Assembly: GCF_027887165.1 (NCBI RefSeq)
Contig: NC_077230.1
Location: forward strand, 30,393,351-30,457,350
Source of the DNA: Monodelphis domestica
Taxonomy: Eukaryota; Chordata; Mammalia; Didelphimorphia; Didelphidae
Direction: 5' to 3'
Length of the DNA stretch: 64,000 nucleotides
Position numbers and translations under genes: made by a program. Numbering within the stretch: position 1 is the stretch's first letter; every line of letters starts with the position of its first letter. Positions 1 through 9,547 of this stretch are shown piece after piece. A model generated the notes under the pieces. The model ran no database searches. It was not told the DNA's origin and saw nothing but the letters and a program-made list of their open reading frames with translations.

Positions 1-59
1 ATTACCTCTTAAAGTATAATATTTTTACTATTGATATTAATTTTAATTTTTACATGAGA

Positions 60-118
60 TAGAATCTGAAAGGCACTTAGCACAGTGTTAGGCACATGCT
101 ATATAAATGCTTGTTCTC
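60..118 (+). repeat. L2 / CORE-SINE 3' tail fragment
   Basis: The run 'gcacagtgttaggcacatg' followed by 'tataaatgcttgttc' matches the common 3' tail shared by L2 LINEs and some CORE-SINEs ('agcacagtgcctggcacatag ... aataaatgcttgtt'). Only the tail is recognisable, so the family cannot be fixed. Confidence 0.45.
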
Positions 119-1025
119 TTATCTTCCTTTATTCTCTAAATCAATTTTCTAGTAGATTACACTATGAAAGAAAAGATGACTACACAGTTAGCCTTCCCTT
201 TAGGGATATGTCCTCCTCCATATTTTGGGGTCACCACAAAATCAAGGAATGCAACTCTTATGGATAACAGGGTAACCTTGTGGCATTCTGACTCCTAAGC
301 CTCAACCAGTATGCTTCTACTGTGAATCCTAAAAACTACTCAGACTGTACTTTAGAACATTTGATTTAGCTATTTCCTTATTGTAACAATGGAGATACTT
401 GGTCTAACAGAGATTAGGAATGTTTTGGGAATTTTATATTATTCCACCCATACTTAGACATACTTTAGGGGAAGATAAAGTTGCAAACTCCTGATTGAAC
501 AATGAAGGTACTTAACTCATACCTTATAGTGAAGCTAGAACCTTAAGCTAAGTCTATTTTTAGATCTAATACAAAAAGGTGTTAAGTACCTATAAAGGCT
601 AAATTAATCACAAAAAGGTCAAGTAACTCACAAAAGGCAAGCTTAACAAAGAAGTGTGAAGTACTCAGAAGATATAATCTAACCAGAGAAGGTGAGAACT
701 AAAGAGTGGAGAACTAAGAATGGGCAGTCCTGGAAAAAATGTCTACTGTGATTAGTAGGAATGAAAATTTAGGGGAGGTGACATAAGAGAAAATTTCTTT
801 TAAAGGAGGGGTAAAAAGTCAGTTCAGGTAAATCAGTTCGGAGTGGAATTGAATTCTGAACTCAGTTCAGGAGATTGAGTTCAGTGGAGGACTGGAGCTT
901 CCTTGGAGATGGTCCAGTGGTGAGTGATAAGACTGACTCCCTTTCCTTTAGACTCAGGAAGGCCACTTTGGCCAAGGCCTTTAACTACTGTCTGGCTCAG
1001 CCTGAGCCAGAGCAGTTTAAATTAA
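119..1025. other. No gene or repeat recognised
   Basis: AT-rich low-copy-looking sequence with short A/T runs. A short frame at 85-267 has no recognisable content. From about 820 to 1020 the sequence is more GC-balanced ('ctggctcagcctgagccaga'), but no motif, splice pattern or family is identifiable. Confidence 0.4.
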
Positions 1026-1166
<141 letters not shown>

Positions 1167-1535
1167 TTAATTCCTTCTCTCTATAGTAATTAAAATCTCC
1201 ATAATTCCCAGCTGACTTGGGAATTTTATTATTTGGGAATCATCCCTGGAGCCCATTAAAATCTAGATTTTAAGTCAAAACACTAAAATTATCTTTATAC
1301 TACCAATAATCAATCAACATAATCAATTAGCTTTTAGAAAAGGGATATTTTCATGGTATAATTTAATTATGGTATTAATTAATATGGTATAACATGCATA
1401 GCAAGTGCAAAACATTCCCTTCTTAAACCTGGGAATTAATCCCACAAATACACATAATTTTAATGGAAAAAAAATGGACTGAAATTTAAAGAAAAATGGG
1501 AACAAGGCACACAAGTAGAGAAAACATAGGTCATT

Positions 1536-1855
1536 CAGTAAACAAATCTTTATTAAGCACTTATTATGTGCCACATATTGGGTTAAGTGCCAGGGAAACA
1601 TAGAAAGATAGAAACACAGATGCTGCTCTCAAGAAGTTCTCATATTAATGGTGGAGACATAAATATCTGGCTAGATAACACATATAAAGAGTAGATAAGC
1701 AGTAACCTTAGAGAGAAGGAACTAGAAGCTGGGGAAAAGCAAGGGAGGATACTACAAAATCTGCAAAATATATGATTTGATCTGACTCTTAAGGGAAGCC
1801 ACAAACCAAACAGCCACAAGCATAAAGGATGAGTATCTATATATGGAAGATAGAT
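1536..1855 (+). repeat. Ancient interspersed repeat, family A, part 1
   Basis: It starts with 'tttattaagcacttattatg' and continues through 'gtgccagggaaacatag', 'gctctcaagaagttctc', 'agagagaaggaactagaagc' and 'gacataaatat'. This is the order of the familiar ancient mammalian repeat beginning 'aaacatttattaagcrcctactatgtgccaggcac ... ctcaaggagcttacaat'. I cannot name it safely. The same family appears at 2105-2400 (probably the same copy), 18670-19340, 23410-23535 and 63560-63800. Confidence 0.65.
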
Positions 1856-1883
1856 AATGCAAAATCATAGAGGTAAAAATGGA

Positions 1884-2098
1884 ATAAACATTTATATAAT
1901 ACCTATTATGTTCCAGGTACTTTCCTAAGTAGTTTTTTTAAACAAATATTATCTCATTTATCCTCACAACAACTCTGCAAAGTAGATACTGTTATTACCC
2001 ACATTTTATAGTTGAGGAAACAGGCAAAAAGAGATGAAGGGATATGTTCAGTGTTACACATCTAGTAAGTTTTAGAGCCTAGATTTTAACTCACTGTC
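1884..2098 (+). repeat. MIR SINE, plus orientation
   Basis: Nearly complete MIR body. 'acctattatgttccaggtac' is followed by 'atctcatttatcctcacaac', 'agatactgttattaccc' and 'cacattttatagttgagg', then the tail region with 'tgttacacatctagtaag' and 'gagcctagattttaac'. It sits between two halves of a family A repeat, which suggests insertion into that older copy. Confidence 0.85.
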
Positions 2099-2104
2099 TA
2101 GAAA

Positions 2105-2400
2105 AATGAAATGATATTTGTGAAGAACAATGTGAAGAACAATCCAGTAAACTGGATCAGAGTGGTTACTAAAGGAATAAAGGTGGAATAGTGGAAAGGA
2201 AGGAATAGACCATTATAGCTTTCACAAAGGAATTCATATTTGATATTGGAGATAATCGGGAACCAATGGTTTTTATTAAGAGGATGAGTGTAGTGACTAG
2301 AACAATCATTATAGCAGCTGAATGGAGCCAAAAATGATTTTGTATAAGGCAGGGTTACCAATTAGAAGAGTATTGTGATAGTAGAGGTGAAAAGGGGCCA
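2105..2400 (+). repeat. Ancient interspersed repeat, family A, part 2
   Basis: 'gaatagaccattatagcttt', 'atttgatattggagataat', 'gaaccaatggtttttattaa' and 'tatagcagctgaatgga' follow the internal order of family A ('gggaaccactgga...ttgagcag...tggcagctgaatggaag'). With 1536-1855 it makes one element split by the MIR at 1884-2098. Confidence 0.6.
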
Positions 2401-3484
2401 GTCAATCATTTCCTATCCAGTTTTCAGAATTTTCAAACAAGTCCAACCTTCTTTGCTATTAAGAAGGAGAGTGACAAAGGGATGAGTTGTCCCTTTTCTA
2501 TATCTACTGAGTTTTGACTCAATAGCACACAGTACAATCCTCTTAGTCATGCATGATGAGATGTAACAGCCTTCCCAAACCTGGAGTTTGGGAAGTTAAC
2601 TAGAATCAGGCAGGAAATATCTACATGTGCTCCAAGTAATAATAGCCCTGGAAGAAGAACTTCCCCATATTACATATTGATAAGATATTCTTGAATATTC
2701 TGTAGTTCACCACACCTTAAAAAAATATTGACCATCAAGGCCATCTGGGGAAGGGTTCTTTCTATTTTTGTCTGACTATTTGCTCTTACCTCACAACTCT
2801 GCCCTTTACAGTTAATATGTGTTTGATCTTTCTGTGATTGAATGAGCCAACTGGCCATCACAAATAGCAAAGCACAGCTAGACAGTTGGATTTCTGGAAC
2901 TTGATGTCTCCTAAATCTGACATTAAGGAAATATGTTCTAAGAATATCGAGCTTATTTCTACTTATAATTTTTTTTTAATTTGTCATTTATTGCTTATAT
3001 ATGTTGGCAGAACTAATTAAATAGCATTTGAGATGGACTGAAACCCCATTCTTTTGGATGATCCTGAGCAAATTACTTAAATTTAGGCCTTATTTTCATT
3101 TGTATTCCTGTCATATTGATACTTAGGTGGAATGCCCTGAATAATAAATTAAAGTCTGGGTGTTATTTACTTTTGAGAGCCTCAGATGAGATAGCTTAAA
3201 TAGCAGAGCTTGCCAAATGATTGATTGAGGACAGGAGTATCAGAGGTCAGAAACTGTGAGACCAAAGGAAGTCTATCTATTGCTCCAGACCCATTATTTT
3301 TTTCAATTATAAAATGAACTGGGAGGGCAAGGTATCTGCAATATCCCTCCTAATTAGAAATTTGGAAAATCAGCAATATCTTTAAGAAATCAAACTATGT
3401 CAAGCAGATAGATGTGAAAATAATTGACTACTGCTTTTTTTTAACAACATTTCCTCACTTTTCTGGGACAAGACCCTGTGGATG
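2401..3484. other. No gene or repeat recognised
   Basis: AT-rich sequence without a recognisable family. A minus-strand frame at 2670-2870 (66 codons) has no known motif and is within chance length for this composition. Confidence 0.35.
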
Positions 3485-4356
3485 GTGGCTTCTCCTTTTT
3501 TTTTTAACATATTTTATGGAAATACAATTTTTAATAATCATTTTCTGACATTTTGTGATCCCTGTTTTTTTCTCCTTTATTGCTACTCCTCTCCAATTCC
3601 CAAGAAGGAAGGTAATATGATACAGGCTGTGCATATTTTATCATACAATACATATTTCCCATGTTCAATGTATTGTGAAAGAAGATACATGGTACTTACA
3701 ATAGAGAAAAATTAATGGAGGAAATAAAGTGAAGAATGGTATGCTTCAGTCTGCATTCAGACTTCATCAGTTCCTTCTCTGGCAATGAATAACCTTTTTT
3801 CATGAGTCTTTTGGAATTGTCCTGGATCTTTGCATTGCTGATAACAATTAAGTCATTCACAATTGATCATCATTCTTTATTATTGTTACTGTGTACAATG
3901 TCCTCCTGGTTCTGCTCAATTCATTTTGAGTTACTTCAGATAAGTCCTTGAAAGCTTGTTTGTGTTATCATTTTGTTTGTCATTTCTTATGACAAAATAG
4001 TATTCTGTTATAATCATTTACCATAATTTGTTTCGCCATTCCCCAGTTGATGAACATCCATTCAGTTTCCAGTTCTTTGCCACCACACACAAAAAAAGCT
4101 GCTATAAATATTTTTGTACAAGTAGGTCCCTTTTCCACTATCTTCAACCTCTTTGGGATGCAGACTTCGAAGTGATATTTCTGGGGCAAAGGCTCTGCAC
4201 AGTTTGATGGCCCTCTGGGCATGGTTCCAAATTATTTTCCAGAATGGTTATATCAGTTCACAGTTCCACCAACAAGGTATTATTGTCCCAATTTTTCCAC
4301 ATCCTCTCCAACATTTATCATTTTCCTTTTTTGTTATATAGGTGTGTGGTGGTGAG
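3485..4356 (-). mobile_element. LINE-1 3' fragment (5'-truncated), minus strand
   Basis: Read on the minus strand this is the 3' end of an L1: the C-terminal part of ORF2 followed by the 3' UTR, ending in the T-run near 3497-3506 (the A-tail on the element's own strand). The plus strand carries 'ccattccccagttgatgaac' and 'ccagttctttgccacc', the reverse complement of the L1 ORF2 end also seen at 15370-15420, 12090-12160 and 30180-30230. A minus-strand frame at 3980-4222 is a relic of the ORF2 C-terminus. The copy is old and gapped, and no clear target-site duplication was found. Confidence 0.8.
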
Positions 4357-5470
4357 AGAGGTTCATTTTTGAAAGTCTCCACAGGGACATGGGATGGATG
4401 AAACAATAAAGTTTTTACCTCTCCTGTCCTGGAGAGCAGAGCCCCCTTCCCCTTTCACCATACAATCTCACTGGCAGTGTCAACTACCTTGTCCCCTCCT
4501 TCTAACAATAATGAGAGTTCTTCCTAAAAGTCAGCATCAGTGGCAAATTCTGATTTTCTCATCAGGGACATCAGGCTTATTTCTATAATCTCTAAATTTC
4601 TCCATACTTGACAATAGACTAATCCTGTGACTTCTGAATTTCTCTCCTTTTATTCTCTAATTCTATTGATTTATAAGTTTTCCATAATGAAAATTCTTTC
4701 CCCTACTATATTTGTTAACTTGGAAATAACACAGAACTACCAAAGTAGTAAAAAAAAACTACTCTTTAATCAAGAAAGGGATAAGTCCAATATTTGGCCC
4801 TTTATTCAGTCTTGAGCAGAAACGTTTACAGGGTCTACACCCTGGATTCTGGGGATATTATCCCTGGGAGTAACACTGCAACTAGATGAAGACTCCAAGG
4901 ATCAAAAGAATTTTGGGGACATATTCTTTTTGGGAAACTGAGGGACAGGGAAATATGATTGATTGACATTACCATGGTTACAAGGAACCTGGAGTGTTCA
5001 AACTATAATGACAGAATACAATCAAACCAGGGAAAGGAATCATAGCCAAAGCCTAGGGTGTGTAAGGGAAGAAGCTACTGACAATGGATACTAAAAGGAT
5101 GGTCCCTGACCAGGTGTGTTGGTCTTATTGGGAAAGGATCTCTGATGCAATGGGGAAGAGTACCTAAGACAAAAAAGAGTACTTAATATTTGCTTAGCCC
5201 CTCCTAACTGGGATTGTAATTTATCTTGTGGTCCATTATTCAGTCTGAAACTGTTAGCCTGAGATTCCCTTCAGGGTGGATTCTCATAGGAATCTGAACA
5301 AGAACAAGCTTTGGAGTCTTCAGTTTATCAGTTAGTCCTAAAACTTGGTGTTTATCAGATCTTTCTAGGCTACAAATTTGGGGTTTCTAGATTCCATGTT
5401 GACCATCTTATTTATCAGAAAAGATGCTTGATAATAATTTTTTAAAACCCCACATCTGTGACACCAAAAG
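4357..5470. other. Unclassified low-copy or decayed repeat sequence
   Basis: More GC-balanced than its flanks, with patches such as 'ctggagagcagagccccctt' and 'ggatattatccctgggag'. It might be a decayed LTR, but I could not find matching ends, a target-site duplication or a convincing internal region. No gene is visible. A near-palindromic site at 4968-4981 (attaccatggttac) resembles an RFX X-box. Confidence 0.3.
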
Positions 5471-5516
5471 TGGGATCATAAATTTAAAGTGGAAAAGAAC
5501 TTAACTGTCATCTGGT
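5471..5516 (+). repeat. MIR3/THER-type fragment
   Basis: 'gggatcataaatttaaagtg' followed by 'gaacttaactgtcatctgg' matches the MIR3/THER body ('ggatcatagatttagagctggaaggaacttagaggtcatctgg'). Truncated on the right by the SINE that follows. Confidence 0.5.
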
Positions 5517-5757
5517 CAGCTAGGTTTTGTAATGAATAGAGCATTAATGGGTCTTGCAATCAGGAAGATGAGTTGAAATCAATCTTTAGATACTTTGCCA
5601 GCTGAGTGACTATGGGCAAGTCACAATCTTTGTCTGCTTTAATATAGCACCTACCTCTTGGTATTTTTGTATCAAATGAGAAAACTACAAAATCTAAACA
5701 CAATTACTAGCACAAAATAAATACTATATAAATGTTAGCTATTATTATTATTATTTA
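5517..5757 (+). repeat. tRNA-derived CORE-SINE, plus orientation
   Basis: Degenerate head 'cagctaggttttgtaatgaa', mid-part 'gccagctgagtgactatggg' and 'caagtcacaatctttg', then 'tagcacctacctcttgg' and the characteristic tail 'actatataaatgttagct' with an (ATT)n end. Its order matches the marsupial CORE-SINE type with the '...tataaatgttagctattatt' tail. Confidence 0.75.
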
Positions 5758-5761
5758 GTAA

Positions 5762-6060
5762 TAGGGTCATAGATTTAAAACTGGAAGTAATAGATAGGTC
5801 ATCTAGACCAGCTGTGTCAAAAATGTGTCCAAACTCTGGAGTGTGCCCCCAAACAAATTTAAAATGTAGTTGGAAAATATTTAATAAAGTGCATATTAAA
5901 AACAATAAAACATTGATAATATTACATTTTATAACTAATTGAGTATGTGGCCCACAGATATCCTTATGTTTGGATGTATTAATGGCTTTGTTGTTATTTT
6001 AGTTTGATACCACTGATCTAATCCAACTCCCTAATTTTACAGAACACTTTTGAATGAAAT
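5762..6060 (+). repeat. MIR3/THER-type copy, split by a hAT insertion
   Basis: Left part 'tagggtcatagatttaaaac' to 'ggtcatctag' and right part 'atctaatccaactccctaat' plus 'tttacagaac' join into the expected MIR3/THER order ('gtcatctagtccaaccccctcattttacaga'). The interrupting 207 bp is the DNA transposon at 5809-6015. Confidence 0.7.
5809..6015 (-). mobile_element. Non-autonomous hAT-type DNA transposon (MITE), 207 bp
   Basis: The ends are imperfect inverted repeats: left 'cagctgtgtcaaa', right end reverse-complemented 'cagtggtatcaaa' (10 of 13 identical), of the CAGnGGTGTCAAA form typical of hAT superfamily elements. It is bordered by an 8-bp direct repeat, 'atctagac' (5801-5808) and 'atctaatc' (6016-6023), matching the 8-bp duplication of hAT insertions with two changes. 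The minus strand reads 'cataaggatatctgtgggcc' and 'attaaatattttccaactac', shared with the copies near 27330-27605 and 44835-45035. It encodes no protein and would have depended on a transposase in trans. Confidence 0.78.
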
Positions 6061-6193
6061 CACAAAATGATGCCAACTGGGTTGACCCTGAACAATAAAT
6101 AAATGCAATAGAATGAATGAAAAAAGTTTATTATGTACAACTCATTATACTAAGTTGTGAAGGTACAGGCAAAAAGTAAAAAGGTACAAGCAA

Positions 6194-6224
6194 AAAATAT
6201 GAGATCTACAAGATCTCATATTTT
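6194..6224. repeat. Perfect inverted repeat, 14-bp arms, 3-nt loop
   Basis: The arm 'aaaatatgagatct' is followed by 'aca' and its exact reverse complement. Immediately upstream are two near-identical direct repeats, 'aaggtacaggcaaaaag' (about 6160) and 'aaggtacaagcaaaaaa' (about 6181). No flanking gene gives it a role; it may be an accident of a local duplication. Confidence 0.85.
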
Positions 6225-6859
6225 AGTATGGAGTCAACACCTGTACATTTTGGGAGCAAATGGAAAGGTGACCCACAGGCCTTTAGAGTGCAGCAGAAAA
6301 TCAGATAGAAATTATTGTTCTTCAATGTTATTTCATTGATGAAAATCATATCCATTAAATAACTGGCGGCTAACAGGGATTTGGGGTTGCAAGAATATAT
6401 TTTCTTGTTCTTCAGAATCTGTAGTTACTAAAGAGGATCACAACTTTTTGGTTTTTTTTTTCAAAACAGATTGCCAGATTGCTTCTCAATAAGGATTGCT
6501 CTTCTGAATAATTGCTCTGGGTACAGAGCCACTGTTCTGTACCTTGGGACTCACAGATCTTTAACTGCCAACTGATCAGCCACTGTTTTGGGAATCTGGA
6601 ATTGTAACTCCCTTGTCCAGAGGGGTTGCTTCTAAAGGACTAAAAGCTAAGAGGAGAGCAGACTAGAAGCCTAGAAGCTGATATGAGAAGCAATGTAATT
6701 TTCCTGGTTTGGGGCTCCTAATCTCGTCATAAAAAGTATCAAATTTGGGATGGAAGGGAACCTTATGCCTAATACAAATAACTCTCACACTTAGCTATTA
6801 GAGGTAGGGAAAATGATAGAACAAATATGCAGTGGTCAGTCACAAGCAATTCCCATAAT
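6225..6859. other. No gene or repeat recognised
   Basis: Mixed-composition sequence ('ctgattagccactgttttgg'-like patches near 6570) with no recognisable family, splice pattern or frame. Confidence 0.35.
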
Positions 6860-7267
6860 TCAATGTTCAAAAATCTGTTTCATTTTGCAATTTATGTCTA
6901 TTACTCTTCATTTAGGAAGTTTGTAGTATAGTTTATCAGTCTACTGGAATCTTGGTTGCTTATTGCTATAATCATAAATCTTTAGTATTTCAGAGGTGTC
7001 ATGTTTATGATGCTGTTATATATAAATTGTTCTCTTTGTTCTGCTCACTTGACCCTGTATCACTCTTATAAGTCTTCCCAGGTGTGCCTGAAAGAAACTC
7101 TTTCATCATTCTTTTACTTTCAAATGCCATTTCATTGCATTTTTCTAACATAATATTTTCAGTCTTTTCCTAATTGATGGACAGTCCCTGAATTTCCAAT
7201 TTTGCCACTAGAATTTTGTACAGATGAATACTTTAATTCTCTATTAAGTATGCACCTATTAGTGGTA

Positions 7268-7450
7268 TCATTTTGTTTCCAGATGACTTATCTTAGTTTT
7301 TAAGTTCTTTTCCCAATTGTCTTCAGCCTCTCTTAATTGTGTTTTGAATTGCATTTTGAGTTCTTCCAAAGCCTGTATCCAATTCGCTGGGATTTCTGAT
7401 TTTTTCCTTTGCTGATCCCTCCTCCTCTGTTTCCTTCCCTCTTTGCTCAT
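7268..7450 (-). pseudogene. LINE-1 ORF1 fragment (N-terminal/coiled-coil part), 60 codons
   Basis: Starts MSKEGRKQRRRDQQRKKSE and continues with a Lys/Glu-rich heptad-like stretch (IQALEELKMQFKTQLREAE, then NWEKNLKTKISHLETK). This is the charged lead-in and start of the coiled coil of an L1 ORF1 RNA-binding protein; the RRM and C-terminal domains are missing. The last codons fall in the flanking target-site repeat: the Glu codon spans the junction and the TGA is in host sequence, so the true frame is cut by the insertion boundary. Its ATG overlaps the stop of the upstream frame (7447-7683) as ATGA. Confidence 0.7.
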
Positions 7451-8302
7451 AACCTGTGCAGCAGGTGTCTATTGTAATTTCTTTCTTCTTTTTCTGTTGT
7501 TTCCTCGAGTTTACCCCTTCTTTGCTCCCCTTTTTTGGCTGTGCTCTTGCTCCTCTCATTTTTTTTTTGTTTTGGGGCTGTCAGTCTCCCCTCTTGGAGC
7601 TTTGTCAGATCTCTTGGTACAGTCTCTAGGGGAGGAATGCTAGCTTCCCTGTCCTCTGGAGGCTTTTGATCGATTAAGTTCAACTGGGTTGGGTTGTATG
7701 TGCTCTGAGACAGAAGACTCCTGGAAGGCTGGGCCGCCCAGGCTCTCTCCAGTTCTCTCCAGCTGCTTCTCTGCTGTCTACAAGGTTCCCAAGTACCTTT
7801 GCCTGCCTCCCTGAGCTCTGAGGAGTCCTGATGGGGTTAGGTTCAACTGGATTGGTCTGGATGTGCCTGGAGGCAATGGTGAGACTGGAGCCTGATGGAG
7901 GGACCCAGCCAGGCCCCGGGCTGTCCCTGGCTTCCTCCCCACTGTCCACGCTGGATGCTCGGTGCCCGGCACCCTGCTGCTCACAAGGTAGACCCTCCAA
8001 ACCAGCACCTTTGCCTGTTCAGAGGTTCCTGCTGCCACTGGGGGCTCAGCCCTCTAGCTTGGAGGGGAGGGATCCTGGGACTTTCCCTCTGCCTTCCCCT
8101 TAGACCCGAGTATTCTTGGGTTCCGGCTTTTGGGGGAGCGTACCTTTTGATTTGAGTCCAGAAGGAGGGTTCCCCACCTCTGTCCTGTTGCTCAGCTTGA
8201 ATTTCGGTGTCCTAGGAGCATTCAGTCTGTAATCGGTAAGGAAGGGTCTTCCCAGGTCTGAACTTTTGCTGCTTGTTAAGCAGCCATCTTGACTCCTCCT
8301 CC
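7278..8302 (-). mobile_element. LINE-1 5'-end fragment (5' UTR plus ORF1 start) with target-site duplication
   Basis: On the minus strand it begins 'ggaggaggagtcaagatggc', the typical start of a full-length L1 5' UTR, runs through a GC-rich 5' UTR and stops inside the ORF1 coiled-coil region. It is flanked by a 17-bp direct repeat, 'agtggtatcattttgtt' (7261-7277) and 'agtgatatcattttgtt' (8303-8319), one mismatch. The target ends tgtt|aaag, compatible with L1 endonuclease. There is no poly(A) tail and no ORF2 or 3' UTR, the reverse of the usual 5' truncation. It is much more GC-rich than its surroundings and lies within the older L1. Confidence 0.85.
7447..7683 (-). pseudogene. Upstream L1 frame ending at ORF1 start, 78 codons
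   Basis: A Lys/Glu/Arg-rich frame (contains TAKKGEQRRGKLEETTEKEE) directly upstream of the ORF1 fragment, ending in a TGA that overlaps the next ATG. It may be the real N-terminus of ORF1 separated by a frameshift, or a frame carried in the 5' UTR. The composition is like the N-terminal tails of L1 ORF1 proteins. No known domain is visible. Confidence 0.45.
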
Positions 8303-9037
8303 AGTGATATCATTTTGTTAAAGGAGATTGACTGGAAGCCAATAATACACTAATGCATTTGTTTTCCTACTCCTTTGTCAACATTTGCCATTTTTCTTTT
8401 TCTTTTTTAATCTTTACCAATTTGATGATGGAAGATGCAACCTCAGAACTACTTTAATTCATATATCTCAATTTTTAGTGATTAGAAACATTTTTAAATG
8501 AGTTTATTGAGAGCTTGAATTACTTCCTTTGAAACCTGACTTCATATCCAATTGGGTAGTAATTTTTGTTCTTGTGAATCATTTTTTTAAAATATATCTT
8601 GGAAATGATAGAAACTTGTTGCAAAGAATTTTTTTCTCCAAGTATTTATTTCCAAATGAATTTTCCACAATTTTTTATTTTGCTTATATAAAAGTTTTTA
8701 ATTTATGTGATTAGACATTTCAATTATATTTTCTGTGAGCTTCTTTACACTCTGATATATCAGTCATGAGCTGTTACCTGATCACAATACTTTCAAAAGG
8801 GAATTTCTTTTGTGCTCTTCCAATTTTGTAAGCATTTGATCATTTTTCTTTTTCTTTTTTTAATCTGTTGTGAAACTATATGGAATTTATCTTGTTACAT
8901 GGTATCAGATTTTGGTCTTTAACTAATTTCTTCAAAATTGGTTTACAGTTTTCCTAGGTTGTGGGTTTTTTATGTTTGCTTTGTGAATCCTTACTCAAAT
9001 AAGTGGGAGGTTTGGTTTTATAATAAAACACTATGTG

Positions 9038-9547
9038 CACTTCCAGGATAAGATGGCATCAAAGTAGAAGCGAAGGTCTTCTTCTCACACTGAACAGATA
9101 TAAAGCACCTCAAAAGAACAAAAATCAAAATCAGATGAGTAAAGGGGCTCTACTATAGGGCAAAGCCTTATAGGTAGGCAGGGTTTGGGCATTTCCATGC
9201 TATAAGGGGGTAAAATTCTACCTACCAAAGTGTGAGTTGATCACCCCTCCCCCATTCTACCTACAACACCAGAGTCAGGGAAATCTCAAGGTCCTGGGAT
9301 GGGGGTGGGGTTGGCTGAGAGCACCACCCACTTACCCCTGATAGCAGCAAGACTTGGGACCCAAAGAGGATGAGGAATGCAGAGCTGGGGGATCGAGATA
9401 GGACAGAGAGGAGCTGCCCACAGCAGATGTGGAGGAGACTGGAAAAAAAGCCTCAGGGCAAAAATGCTCTGTAGCTTGATACACAGAGTAGTCTGCCATC
9501 CTCACTCAGCTTTCTGGCTGGGAAAAGAAGAAAACACTAACACAGCA
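9038..9547 (+). promoter_or_regulatory. L1 5' UTR (presumed internal promoter region)
   Basis: From the element start to the likely ORF1 ATG. It begins with 'aagatggcatcaaagtagaa' and is G-rich near 9290-9310 ('gggatgggggtggggttggc'). In the L1 family the 5' UTR carries the internal Pol II promoter; activity here is not shown. It differs from the 5' UTR at 7684-8302, so the two copies come from different L1 lineages or have diverged strongly. Confidence 0.5.

Noticed and set aside
5448..5480. 'gtgacaccaaaagtgggatc' as a retroviral primer-binding site after an LTR ending 'cccca'
   Set aside because: The right part fits the MIR3 body better, and 4357-5447 lacks matching LTR ends or any retroviral interior.
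7680..8155. Several overlapping Pro/Gly/Ser-rich frames on both strands
   Set aside because: They lie in the GC-rich L1 5' UTR, where stops are rare in all frames; not genes.
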